Source: Cryptomeria japonica (lineage: Eukaryota; Streptophyta; Pinopsida; Cupressales; Cupressaceae). From it: 64,000 nucleotides of DNA. The stretch covers positions 616,264,755 to 616,328,754 of the forward strand of contig NC_081409.1 of the NCBI RefSeq assembly GCF_030272615.1, written 5' to 3'. Numbering within the stretch: position 1 is the first letter of the stretch; each line of letters starts with the position of its first letter. The translations under genes and the position numbers were made by a program. A model generated the notes under the pieces. It ran no database searches. It was not told where the DNA came from and worked only from the letters and a program-made list of their open reading frames with translations. This document shows, piece after piece, positions 11,118-22,551 of the stretch.

Positions 11118-13060
11118 GTCCTTAGATTTTTTGGTTATAAGAAGGGAGAACTTCCTTGCACTTCTCTTGGTTTTAAACTTGCGAAGAGTTCTAGGTCAAA
11201 CAAACTTTGGGATTCCCTTACTAAGAGAATTTCAAAGAGAATGACTTCATGGAAAGGAAAATAATCAAGTCTAACTTCATGGAAAGGAAAATAATCAAGT
11301 CTTTGGTAGGAAGGATAGTCATACTAAAAGAAATCATCTCATTCATTCCAATTTATCTAATGTCTTTCTTAGTTTTTCCACCTAGGGCTAACCAAAAGCT
11401 TAACTAGTTGATGAGAAGGTTATTTTGGCAAGCCAATAAGGAGGAAAAAATGGTGTTGATTGCATGGGATAAGGTCTGTAGACCAAAGGAGGCTGATGGA
11501 GTGGGCATTAAAAAACAACAACTCTAAAATTTGGTGCTAGGGGCTAAACTCATTTGGAGGATCTTTAAGGAATTTAACTCTAAATGGGTCAAAATTATTT
11601 GGAGTAAATACTTAGAGGACTCAAAGCTAGAAATAGTTATTTGCATGGATAATACCTCGAAGGGCTCAAGAGTATGGAACTTCATGAAGGATAGCAAGAA
11701 ATTAATCTTGGATTATATTACTTGGGACATTCATGATGGGAAGAAGGCTTTGTTTTGGGAAGATTCCTGGGCTGGCTTAAAAAGTTTGGATAGCTTGTTG
11801 GTTATGATTGATTCAAAAGAGGCCTCAAAATATTTGTGGGGATGCCATGTGAGGGACTACATTCAGGAAGAATGGAAGGATGGGGGTGTGGATTGGTCAT
11901 GGAAGGTTGTTACAATTATGGGTTTTCCAATTGAATACATAGATATAATAAAAGAGATTCTTCTTAATGGACCCATCATTATGCAAAGAGGGAAAAAAAT
12001 CTTTAGTTTGGATTGTGTTGAATTAATGACAATACAATGTTAGGGATGGCTATAAAACCTTAGAAAAAGAGGAAGTGAATGTTCCCGCAGATATTCTAAT
12101 GATTTATGTTGCAACAATTTATTCCTTCTAAAAGCAAGTGCTTTTACTTGGGCAACACTTAATAGCTAAGAAGTTTAGGAAAATGGGGTTTCATGGCCCT
12201 TCTAGATGTGAATTATGCAGACGTAGTTAAGAGTCAATGTATCACTTTCTATTGGGGTTTCCTTTCTCTCAAGTGTGCTGGAAATGACTTTGTGCCAAGC
12301 TAGGTTGAGCCTACGCCCTTCCCAATGATATCTTAAGTCTATTAAAATTGTGGCCTTTGTTGAAGAAGATTTCGTTATACTGCTACCTTTTGACCCTCAC
12401 TCCTTCATTACTTGTGTGGGAAATTTAGAAGGAGAGGAACAAAATACTCTTTCAAGGGAAATAAATGACCTTTAATTATTTCCTTAACAAAGTAGAGGTC
12501 ATAGTGGTAGATGGGTACACATTAGGGTGAACTTATTAGAGTCTTTCTTGATCTTGTTCAGTAAGTAGGACAAGAACATAAGGAAGGTATGGTTTGGTTT
12601 AGAGGTCTCATAGATGATTAGTCCAAGGGGTTTTGATATAAGGAAATTGAGGGAGAAATTAGTTTGGAAGCCTCCAAAAGTTAAGAGACATAAGTTGAAC
12701 TTTGAAAATGTGTCAAGAGACACCCCTAGAGTGTTTGGTGTAGGTTGCATTTTTTGTAATTGGGATGGGAGCACAATGTGCAAGGCACATATGCTTTTAC
12801 TAAGAGAGACAAACTATAAGATAGAGTTTCAAGTCTTAATCTTGGAACTTCAAAAATACAAAGAGTTGAGACTCAAGATGGTGAAAATAATAGAGGGAGA
12901 TTTCATGATTGTTATTAATACCTTAAGAAAATATAATTCTCCTAATTGGAAATTGCAAGAATTGTTGAAGTAGGCCTCTAAAATTGTTCAAACCTTTACC
13001 TCCTTCTTGGTAAACCATGTATATAGAGAGTCTAATGGAGAGGTCGATAGATTTAAAAAT
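11118..13060 (+). pseudogene. LINE ORF2, C-terminal RT, zinc region and RNase H-like domain
   Basis: Starts with LRFFGYKKGELPCTSLGF, equal to the conserved LG-x-P thumb region of plant LINE RT, then SFIPIYLMSFLVFPP and WQANKEEKMVLIAWDKVCRP. A duplicated 25-bp segment around 11250-11300 (TCATGGAAAGGAAAATAATC twice) breaks the frame. The open piece 11531-12043 includes KALFWEDSWAGLKSL. The zinc-binding part near 12184 reads GPSRCELCRRS then MYHFL. The RNase H-like domain (12614-12973) has GCIFCNWDGST and IIEGDFMIVINTLRKY, followed by VNHVYRESNGEVDRF. Stops throughout. Confidence 0.7.
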
Positions 13061-14101
13061 GTAGCAACGGAAGGATGCTCTAGCATCATTTTCCTTGTTT
13101 AAGATAATGGATGATGATGTTTTGCTACATCTGGAAAGATTTGAACTTTGTTTTGGGGCTGAATTCCTATTTCAAATTTGGGCTTTGATACTAATAAATG
13201 GTGGTGTGTGGATAGGAAGAGATACTTCTAGTCTTCACCCACAACTTGTAATTCTTTTTGTATGCAGCAGTGGATCTAAACCCATGGAGAGGGGTTCTTG
13301 GATTAATTTAAAGCCTTGTGTGGCATTCATTCCCTCAATGAATTATTGATTCTCTTGGTCTTGCATGCTTGAACAACAACACCTTTCAAGGGTGGGGTTT
13401 TGGGCTTTCCCTAGGTGAGGGTGGCTAGAAGGCCAACACTTGATGTAATCAACTTTATTAATCAATACATCTTACTCTTATGTAGAAAGAAAAGTAAGTT
13501 TGAGTTACCACTAATTTATTTCTATGGTACGATCTTCCTCTTTATGTAATAATAGTTGAGGTCCTTATAAGAGAACCAAACATTGATAAAAAAAGATGGA
13601 TTGAATTATAAGGTTTTACATTCTATTTTATCTAGTAAATAGCAATGTGATGTAGTATAAATAGATAACTTAGGTTTCCAATAAAACCAATTCGAATTAT
13701 AATAAACTTTATAGACACATATATCCACACTAATGTATATAAGATCATATATTAATACACTTCAATTTAGTGTAATTTAATCCTATTTATATACTATCAC
13801 TTATTCTTCCTTATTCTCATACATATATAATCCATATAATTCATGCTTTTATCTTCCAATTTTCTCTTATAAAGCCTTTAATTTGCATTTTCCTTATATC
13901 CATTCACAATAACCCTTAGTTATCTTCTTCCCATGAATATACCTCTTCTATTATGATATTTATTCTATTTATATTATTTAGGCATATTAAGGTGTATTCT
14001 ACTCTATTTAAGAAATATATAATAGATATATGAGTCTATAAATGACTTTAATCACATGTTTGGTACCATACAATTTCATATATACTTCCAATATTAACAT
14101 A

Positions 14102-14103
<2 letters not shown>

Positions 14104-14162
<59 letters not shown>
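14104..14162. repeat. (AT)n microsatellite, about 29 units
   Basis: Uninterrupted alternating AT across 59 bases. A short reading frame across it (Tyr-Ile repeats) is an artefact of the repeat. Confidence 0.95.
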
Positions 14163-14163
<1 letters not shown>

Positions 14164-14389
14164 CATAAGAGTGATATGTATCTTAAGGTAAAATGTAATA
14201 AATAATTGAAACATAGCACACAAAAAAAGGAAACAATAAATGAAAAGTAAGAGAAAGATGAAGAGGCCTATAAGGAATGAAATATTAGAGACATAATGTG
14301 ATCATAGGTCTCATGCAACCACTTAATGATTTCTTAAAAGGTAACTCTCCTCACATAAAGTAACATCATATTAATAGTTGTTGTTTTTC

Positions 14390-14580
14390 TTTTTGTCTTT
14401 TCTCTGGTTTTTCGGCTTTGTCATTCCTTTCTTAAGTTGTCCATTTGGATTACTGGTCTTTTTGCCAGTCGTTTTGTAAGTTGTTTCAAGCAGGTCTGGA
14501 TGCTTTTTGATGAACTAATTTATGCTCCTATGCTAAAGGTTTTGGGTCCTTAAAACCTATTTTTCATATTAATCAAAACA
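14390..14580 (+). mobile_element. Possible LINE 3'-tail fragment
   Basis: A run of T/G-rich sequence with TGCCAGTCGTTTTGTAAG, GCAGGTCTGGATGCTTTTTG and GGTTTTGGGTCCTTAAAACC, followed by an A/T-rich end. This is the style of plant LINE 3' untranslated tails, but no coding part is attached, so it would be a short 5'-truncated copy. Based on memory of the style, not alignment. Confidence 0.3.
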
Positions 14581-15689
14581 TCATATTATAATGATTATGA
14601 AATGGCACCTTACCTTTACGAAACATATTTGATATAGGTGAATAGTATTTTTTTTTTCTTAATTTATTTCTCTTTTATTTAGTTATTTAAATATTATAAT
14701 ATCTTAAATCTCACACTTGATATTTGAATGATTCTAAAGTATTTTCATAATTTGTTTCATTGTATTGTTAAGTCATTACAAATCATAAAATAGCATTTCT
14801 TTGATCATTATTTTTTCAATACTAGATATGCAATACCTATGTCTATGGAAGCTCTATTATGATTTTACTATAATATGCAAAGAAAAATAGTAGTAAAATA
14901 AATATTGATTTTCAATTTTGAATTGATTCATTCTAAGATTTTGAACAAGAAAACCAACTAGACTAGTGCCATATACATCAAACACAATAATTTTATATTC
15001 ATATAATCTATATATTCAATTCCATGTTATTGTACTCTATATAGGATTTATGATTCCAAATGTACATTACCAATTGCAATAAACACACGCTAATCATATA
15101 TTGCAATTTGTTTTGAAAGTTGTCACACAAGGATTTACTTGACAACTACCTAGGAAGAGAACATGACAAAAAGGTAAATACTTCTAACATAACACTAAAG
15201 ACATTCTATTATCAAGTTGTCACCTACATGAAATAAATTGATTGATTTTTTCCTTATGATCAATGTAGTCATCACACATTAATTTATCAACACACATGAC
15301 AAAACCCAACATCCGATATTAAAGTTTTGAAATCTTATTTAGGAAACAATTTGATATATCCATGTTCAAGTTCCCATCAATATTAATTGCTCTAAACAAG
15401 TGAGGTAGTATTTGATCAAAATCAGTCCTCCAATTTAAACATATTTTTAACTCTCGTTTTTTGTCCAAATAGGAGGTATCTCAAATTCCACCAACTTCTA
15501 AAAATTATTCAACTCCTTATGCATAAATTATTGAAACTTATCATGATGTAGCAATATATGTGCTAATAACTCAAGCCTTGCAATAATACCTTAAATGCAA
15601 TTAACACTATCAACATCAAAAATTGAATGTTTTAACAAAATTTTTAGCAATGCAACTTCAAGGGACTATTTGATCTCAGCACATTTTAA

Positions 15690-17762
15690 TGTATTTCAAT
15701 CCTCAGTATGATTTGCATATCCATTGCTCAAATTTTGTATCTCTCCAAAAAATCTTCAACATGCTTAAGAATACAAGACAATTTCTGACTAAACATATTG
15801 TGAACCAGATTAGTTACTCTTTCATGTTCATTATCCCTTTTCTTTTTCTCACCCTCTCTACTCCTTTTAAGTTCTTCTTTCATGTTTTTAATCTCAATTT
15901 TCAACATATCTCCCACTTGAGATAATCTATCATTTACAATTGTTTCAATATATGGAAGTAATCTTGTCACCAAATTATAATTGCTTCATTCGATTTTGCA
16001 ATATCAACTTCCATCTTTCTCATAGCTACCTCAGTGAACATGGTTGTATTCATTGTTAATGATGCAACTTTGGAAGAACTTGTATAACTCAACCTTTTCA
16101 AAACCAAATTCCCAATCAATTCATTTATATTTTGATCACGCAAGGCTTATTGGTCTCAAGTTAAATCGACCATATTGGTAATGTCTCATGTCTTGGATTA
16201 AACCCTGAACCAAAATATTGCTCACATGATTCTTCCTCAAATTTTAGCATTGTATCATCATCCTCATATCTTCTAATTGTATCAAAAGCAATAGTCGAAT
16301 ACATGTCCCAACCCTCTAGCAATAATCATCCACTCTTCCTTTCTTAGGTGTCATTACTACCATCTCAATTGTCACCTATGCCCAAATCTCGGATGATATC
16401 TCATCATTATCCTCCAAGACTATGTCTCTCTCCCTCAACCTTTTAAATTCTTCACTGTTATTTTTAAGAACAAAGTCCTTAAATTTTCTAGTGGTAATCA
16501 ATTTCTCATCAAATATGAATTCACTGCACGCCACTTCTCTAACATAATCTACCACTTGACCACCTTTTTTTCAAAATCTATCACCATCCTATCCTCTAAA
16601 GGTAGCTCAACTATAACCCTGGCTATTGTATTTCTGACTTGCCTCATTTCATCAATTTTTAGCAATTTATCAACCTCCTTATTGAGTACTCCACCAGTGA
16701 TATTGACTTTGAAACATTCTCTACACTAGAACTACTTGTTCAAGGCTATGTTGAATCATTACTTGAACTAAATATGAACTTGGGCTATCGATTGAATGCC
16801 TATGAACCCTTCCTAATATATTTTCCACATTGTCCAACATTATACCCAGTATCAACATAGAATCACGTGTTTCACTATTTGATCCTTTAAAGAATACATC
16901 AATTCATTTCCATTTTTCCTCTACAATCTATATTTTAGCCTAGACCTCTCTTCTTATAACCTCAACTTCAAAGGAATAATTTCTGATCAAATCTTCAATT
17001 TCATCGTACTCATGCAAATATTTTGATAATTTGTGAGAAACCCTAACATCATCAATGAAGTGTTATAGGTCACAAATTCTCTTCTTGTCAAATCTCATAT
17101 TGTAAGGTATAAATTTTATAGAAAGTAATTCTAACCCTTATAATTAATTTGGAAATCAGAAAATAATATTGTTGATCAATATCAGTGTTCCCTTTTTCAT
17201 GTTTCTCAAGTGTGTTTTGTCAGCCTCATTTAACTACCTCATAATATCTAGGAAGATATTTCTATTTGGAATTGATCTTAGCAGTATATGTGGTGCACCA
17301 TAAGCCTTGATTACTATTTTGTCCACATAAAAGAACTAATCACCCCAATTGTGAATAATTTGTCACTCAAGGGACTGTTCCTTAGGCTTCAAAAACCTTC
17401 TCATCTTCTTGGAGATCCTCTAATCAATCTACTCCCCAAGACTATTCAAAATCTACTTCACAAAAAACTCTTCAAAAATAGCATTGTTTATTTTCTCACA
17501 ATGTGTATTCCATATATAATTCCACTCTTGCATAGGCGATATTTGTTTTTGGCATCATGTGATTTAACTTGAAGAGTTGGATTCAAAACATTTATACCAC
17601 TAAACAAAATAATATGACACAAAAATAGAGTACCATCTGAAATAGACAATATCACAAGCCCTGTTTAATGAACAAGACTTTTGTAGATGTCATCAGAAAT
17701 TAAATTTACATATGTAGTCATAAAATCTACCCACACCTCAATTTAGGATATTTTCTCCCAAC
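15690..17762 (-). pseudogene. Pseudogene Z, distal part (continues from 61513-62170)
   Basis: Minus-strand coding remains with many frameshifts. Reading down from 17762, one frame gives VWVDFMTTYVNLISDDIYK and, further on, TGLVILSISDGTLFLCHI and SHDAKNKYRLCKSGIIYG. Near the end (15973-15728) is a charged coiled-coil segment with IKNMKEELKRSREGEKKKRD. I do not recognise the family. It joins the 61513-62170 part because element A lies between them and is flanked by the same CCAAC on both sides. It could be an old retrotransposon-borne ORF (compare the large sense ORF in element C, which also has a globular N-terminal part and a coiled-coil tail) or a host gene family member. Confidence 0.45.
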
Positions 17763-18445
17763 TGTAACATCAAAAATCACACCTTGTACAATTTAGTGCA
17801 ACAAATAGTGCCTTCCTCCATCATCGAAGGTCGTGTACCACCGCTTTTGTCTTTTTGCCCACCTAGATCGCTTTGTCAGCTCTAGACGAGAATATTACCA
17901 ACTTTGTCGACTTGTCATCCTCAGGACACTAGCACGACATGGAGACATCCATGCAATACGCTAGCTTCCCGCAAATCTAATAGTCAATAGGTGGTTGTTT
18001 TAGTGTTATGCCTGCACTTGGAAGGAATCGTAATGCCTCTGCATGTGCCCATCGACGTTGGTTTTCCTTCCAAGGCCTATATCTCTCCCATTTGAAAGAA
18101 TTTTGGAGGATTGTGGATTATTTTCTTGTAGGTTGAAGCTCTTGGCGATCTTCATGGACAATGCTCATAGGTTTTCATAAGTCCGTCATTGTTGCAAGCT
18201 TGCAGAAAAAACAACATTTTCAAAGCATCTTCTTTGGAGCCTCATAGGGGAGTTATCTCTTTTTCTCTATTTCTCTCATATTGCTTTATACATTCTCCTT
18301 GAATTTATATTCATTCATCTTGTATTATTTCTTTTATATCCTTCTTTATCTCCTTTTCTCATTAAATCTACTAGGTTTTCTATGCAGGTGGAAACATCGA
18401 AACGGGGGTCTAACTGAGGCAAACTCCAAAACACAACCCCCAAAA
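17763..18445 (+). repeat. 5' LTR of element A
   Basis: 683 bp matching 60829-61512 along its whole length, including ATCGAAGGTCG, TTTTTGCCCACCTAGAT and the end AACACAACCCCCAA. Preceded by CCAAC. A primer-site-like sequence is not adjacent but at 18890-18912, which leaves open a longer 5' LTR (to about 18889) whose 3' partner is truncated. The duplication and the continuity of pseudogene Z favour the short form. Confidence 0.75.
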
Positions 18446-19340
18446 TTTTCCTCCTTTACATGTGTGTAGGTTCATGTTCATGAGGATCTCATTTAGTAGG
18501 AGGTTTCATATCTTGGACCTCTTGTGTGTTCATCTTATTCCTTACCCTCCATTCTTTTATTTCATTTCTGATATATGGATTTTTCTTATCTTTCAGTTAT
18601 TTCACTTTATGTGCATCCGTACAAATGTTTGGCATTCCTCTATATGGCTCTCTATCTTTGTCCATATAGGATGCCAATGCATTATGTTGTAGTCTTAGAT
18701 ATGTGTGCTCAGCCTCTCCATAGAGACTTGTCAAGGTTGTCTGGGGGCCCTGTCTGTCTTATATTAGCCTAGTTTGGTTATTTAGTATTCCCTAACTCAC
18801 CCTTAGTGCCAAGTATAGAAGAGGTACTCGAGGGTCAATTTATTCTCTTGGATCCATCATCCTCGAGGTAATAAATTTCCTCCACTACATTTTGGTGAAC
18901 CCAACGTGAAGCCAATTTCCTTTTAGTGTCGTGTATTTATATTTTAGTTCATTTCATTATATATCTAAAATCTAAAAAAGAGCATAGCTTGCATCTCCAT
19001 TTTAGCATTTGCATTCATTTTTCTTTATCTTTTCATTTATCAATCTTTATTAGAAGACCAAACCCTTCGTGTCCCTGTATTGCAGTTTCAATATCGTGAG
19101 GCTTGTCTATGAGCTTTACAACCTAGACTGCCACAAGAGTCGTAGTCAAGATGCCATCTAGATGGAGTTTCCCTCCCAATTATTATAGTCCTCTTTTACT
19201 TGGCACGATGACTAAAGATCCTTTATCTGACCCAAACAAGCTTTTTACCTCTTGTCCTTGCTGAATTCCTTTCATGGGAGGCTCATCAGCTGCTAAATCT
19301 CATACCAACTCCACGACGAACTCTCTACCGCCTTCTCCTT
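18446..19340 (+). other. Leader of element A with displaced primer-site-like sequence
   Basis: Non-coding. At 18890-18912 the sequence TTTTGGTGAACCCAACGTG follows CCACTACA, which looks like an LTR end followed by a gypsy-type primer-binding site. It lies 445 bp beyond the LTR border defined by LTR-LTR similarity. Short reading frames at 18281-18772 are not gene-like. Confidence 0.45.
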
Positions 19341-20810
19341 TTGTCACTAACCAACTCTATTGTCACTATTGACTTTGACTGGATTCAATCTCTAGAGGAG
19401 AACCTAAGATATTTAGAAGGGTTCCTTAATCGAGAGAATGTCCTCCCTTGGGCTGGGAATTTGGTTAACACTCTAAGAGACATGCTCATCTCAGATAAGA
19501 AAGGTTTAGAGATGTTGAGGGAATTGTCCATAATTTTTAAAAGTCATTTACTCTTGGTAGATGCACCCCCTCAAGATAACCAGTTTGATGCCTCTAGTTC
19601 TCATATCAATGTTGACATACTGGGGTTGAACATACATATGGTGGATTCTACTTTTCCTAGCATCAATGCCTCATCCACTCCCTTGGGTTACATGAGTATG
19701 TCTAGTGGCTCGACCTCTGCCTCTGTTGTAACCCATATCTCTACGGTCACCACTAGTACTACATCTATCGGTGGCACGAGTCCTCTTGGAGGTACCAGTG
19801 GAGGTGGTGGCACATTTGGCGTACCTCTACCCTCTAATCATGTCTTGAACACTATCTTATAGAACATGGGGTAGTTGTAATTACAGCTTACAAACCTGTC
19901 CTCCACTTCTGGTCAATCATCTATGTCTGCATACTATAGGAAGAGTCCCCTTGACATCACTATCCTAAATACCATCCTTCCTCCTCTAGTTGAATCATTG
20001 AAGTTCGACAGGTTCAACGGTAATGGGGACCCTAATGTACACATTGACTCTTTTATGACCATGTGCAACAATTATCACAACCTATACTTTGTATTTCTTA
20101 AACTATAATTGCGGTCCCTTAAGGGAACCATGTTAGAGTGGTATAGCTCCTTACTAGATCATTCCATATGTACCTTCAATCATCTTATGGATATGTTCCT
20201 TAAACGATTTCAAGCTAATATTAATAGCAAGGTCACTATCATTGACCTTGTTCACTGTAAGCAAAAACCCAACGAAAAAGTCATGAACTTTATCTCGAGA
20301 TATCAATCAATCTCTACTAGGATCCCCTTTGCCTTGCTGGATAGTAATTTGTAGAGGATGTTTATTGGCAACCTGCAGTCGATATTGAGGGAGAAGTTAT
20401 CTCTTAGTCATTATCAAAACTTTGCCAATATGTGTTTTGTACTCATAGACTACCAACACACCATGATGCAGTTCAGAGATTCTACTTTGAACCCTCGCAG
20501 TGGATCTTTCGCAAGGATGTCCATGGAAGGGTCTAGAAAGAACAACGTTTTAGCTAATGTTGTGGTTGTTCCCCTGATGGTTGCTACTCAAGGATCACAA
20601 AAGAATAGAGTCTTCACTAAATTGAATGATTCCTACTTAAGCATAATGCAATGATTGCTAAAAGATAATCTGATTACCCTTCCCAGGTTAGACCACTATC
20701 CAATAACAAACCCTATTCACGTTGGTACGATGGGTCAAGATTTTGTCATTATCATCGAGTACCTAGTCATGACATTGAGCGATGTTATCATCTTCAGAAT
20801 AATGTCCAAG
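19341..20810 (+). pseudogene. Gag of element A
   Basis: One frame is kept from 19341 to about 20680 with only point stops (at 19860, 20106, 20352, 20652 and a few others). The N-terminal part is Ser/Thr/Gly-rich (TTSTTSIGGTSPLGGTSGGG). The retrotransposon gag core follows: LKFDRFNGNGDPNVHIDSF, GTMLEWYSSLLDHSICTF, MDMFLKRFQANI, KPNEKVMNFISRYQSIS. A frameshift precedes a knuckle-like segment near 20733-20810, FCHYHRVPSHDIERCYHLQ, the CxxH...H...C pattern of gypsy gag-protease junctions. Gag forms the particle core; this copy cannot be translated. Confidence 0.8.
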
Positions 20811-21596
20811 ACCACATCGATAATAGTGCGATTAAAGTTGGTGAGTGGAAGCATAAGTCAAACAAGTCTGTTGATAAGACCAACAATGATTTGCAAATCT
20901 ACACCGATTTGTTTACCCCGCATTCAGTAAATTTTATTTCTGCATCAGATCCTTCTTTAGATGATGGTCCACTTGTGAACATGGTTACCATCACTCCTAT
21001 TTGTTCACCTCCTAGCCAAAAGGAGAAGGTGTCTGACACATCATTATCATTCACCCCTCTAGATGCCATGTATTGTGGAGAGCTTTCTCCTCTATACATC
21101 CGTGCTAAATTGAATAGTCAAATTGTCACAGGTGTGATGGTTGACCCATCATGCAAAAATGATATCATCATGGAGGAGACTTTATTTGTGAATGGTTGGA
21201 ATAGGCCTACATATGACAAATGTTGAGCAACCCTGAGGACACATGACATTTTCTCTATCCCTCCTTTGGGCAGCATCACCTTGATGGTCCTAGTCATACC
21301 CAAGGCTATTTCATCAACCTTTGTTATCATTCCTCAGTTGGACCTTTTCCGTGTTAAGTTGGGTATTCCTTGGTTGATAAAGTAGTCAATGCGGTCCCCT
21401 CAATTGTGCATAAATGTCTAAAGTTCTCCCATGAGGGTTTAGTCCATATCATCTAGGACATTGAATATTGACCCCTTGTAGCTCAAGGAGATTTTTTGTT
21501 AAATCATTTATGGCCCACTCTGGTGAGGCCCATGCTTCCCTGTGGTGATTTGATGTACCGTGCTTACTATTAGTATAAGACAAGGGAGTTGGCTCC
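20811..21596 (+). pseudogene. Aspartic protease of element A
   Basis: Open at 20891-21226, then shifted. YIRAKLNSQIVTGVMVDPSC sits where gypsy proteases have the catalytic D-(S/T)-G, here D-P-S, so catalysis is lost. The C-terminal marker FRVKLGIPWLIK corresponds to the usual YD-x2-LG-x-PWL. The reading runs to RELAP at 21596, where copia B is inserted, and the next codons of A (KSVQPSYS) follow B at 27551, so the frame was open across the target site. Confidence 0.7.
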
Positions 21597-21597
21597 T

Positions 21598-22463
21598 ATA
21601 AAGAAGTTAAGTAGTGAAACAACTTCCTACACTAATCTTGAGAGGAGGGTAATGCAAAAAAATTTACAGATCTCTATAACAGTTACAGAAAATAGAAATA
21701 GATATAATAACATTCAAACCATAACATATTGATTTACGTGGGGAAAACCGTTTCAGGAGAAAAACTCTACACTCAAAAATCTGCCCAATATATTATTCAA
21801 CAATCAAAACAGAGTACAATATACTTGCAGAGAAATCTCTTCATAGGAGTATCACTAATCAAAGATTCAGAGGTAACTCAATAGCCATAAGACTCATATA
21901 CACAACCTCTATCTCACACACCTCATATATAGGAGATACAATACAAAAAATCATCAAATGGTATTAGGAAACCATGGGCTAAAACCACCCAATAAGGTGT
22001 AGCAAACCTTATCTCCCTTATAGATTCCCTATGATGTGTCCCTCTTTACAACTCATTTATGTGTCTGATGTATTTTATATTTCCTATTTCAGGAGTACAA
22101 ACTTTCAGACGCCATAACTTGAGAACTGTGTGTCCTATTGACGAACCGTTTGAAGCATAGGAAAGCTCGCAAAGTCCTCTAATGCCTCATAGGTGGCTAC
22201 ACCACTTACGCCCACTTTTCAAGGAGTTTTGGGGCCTCTAAAGTCCTCAAAATCAAATTTAAACCTTTCATTGGACCCCTCCAAAATGGAAAATTTAATA
22301 TCTTCAAAACTTGTTGCGATCTTGTGACGTAACTTTACTGGAATGCTTATCTAGCCAACCAGAAGCTTCAGGGAGAATTTCACACCATTTCGTACTCAAA
22401 TAAAAACTTACTATAAATAGTAACCTCGTGTAAATGCAAGGTTGAGACACCATTTTCCCAACA
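21598..22463 (-). repeat. 3' LTR of element B
   Basis: Matches 26674-27545. On the minus strand it starts TGTTGGGAAAATGG at 22463, next to the purine tract. A TATA-like CTATAAATAG is at 22412-22421 and the motif GTGGGGAAAACC / GGAGAAAAACTC at 21735-21770. Confidence 0.85.
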
Positions 22464-22476
22464 AATCTCCCACTTG
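22464..22476 (-). promoter_or_regulatory. Polypurine tract of element B
   Basis: Plus strand AATCTCCCACTTG, i.e. CAAGTGGGAGATT on the element strand, directly before the LTR start TGTTGGG. Confidence 0.8.
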
Positions 22477-22551
22477 TCGAACACGTTGCAAGAGAAAATG
22501 GAGTATCAACACAATGAATCAATTTCTAGAGGCCATGAGGCCCATAGACTC

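Larger units (their letters stand above)
7972..13480 (+). mobile_element. Plant L1-like LINE, 5'-truncated or cut, split by a solo LTR
   Basis: Plus-strand remains of LINE ORF2: pre-RT region (about 8000-8920), RT (8920-9985 and 11118-12050), a zinc-binding region typical of plant non-LTR RT proteins (about 12184-12290) and an RNase H-like tail (12614-13060). The frame is interrupted by the 1127-bp insertion H and resumes after the duplicated GTCCT. The 3' end is vague; coding-like signal fades by about 13400 and I place the end near 13480 without seeing a poly(A). No endonuclease domain is seen. Confidence 0.7.
13481..15689. other. AT-rich non-coding stretch
   Basis: No supported gene on either strand. 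It holds the (AT)n array at 14104-14162 and, near 14390-14580, a stretch resembling a plant LINE 3' end (TTTGCCAGTCGTTTTGTAAG, later AGGTCTGGATGC, then GGTTTTGGGTCC and an A/T-rich tail). The rest looks like old unannotatable transposon debris. Confidence 0.6.

Noticed and set aside
14008-14223. Minus-strand frame with long Tyr-Ile repeats
   Set aside because: Pure product of the (AT)n array.
18281-18772. Three hydrophobic plus-strand frames in the A LTR and leader
   Set aside because: T-rich DNA gives Phe/Leu-rich products in overlapping frames; no gene structure.
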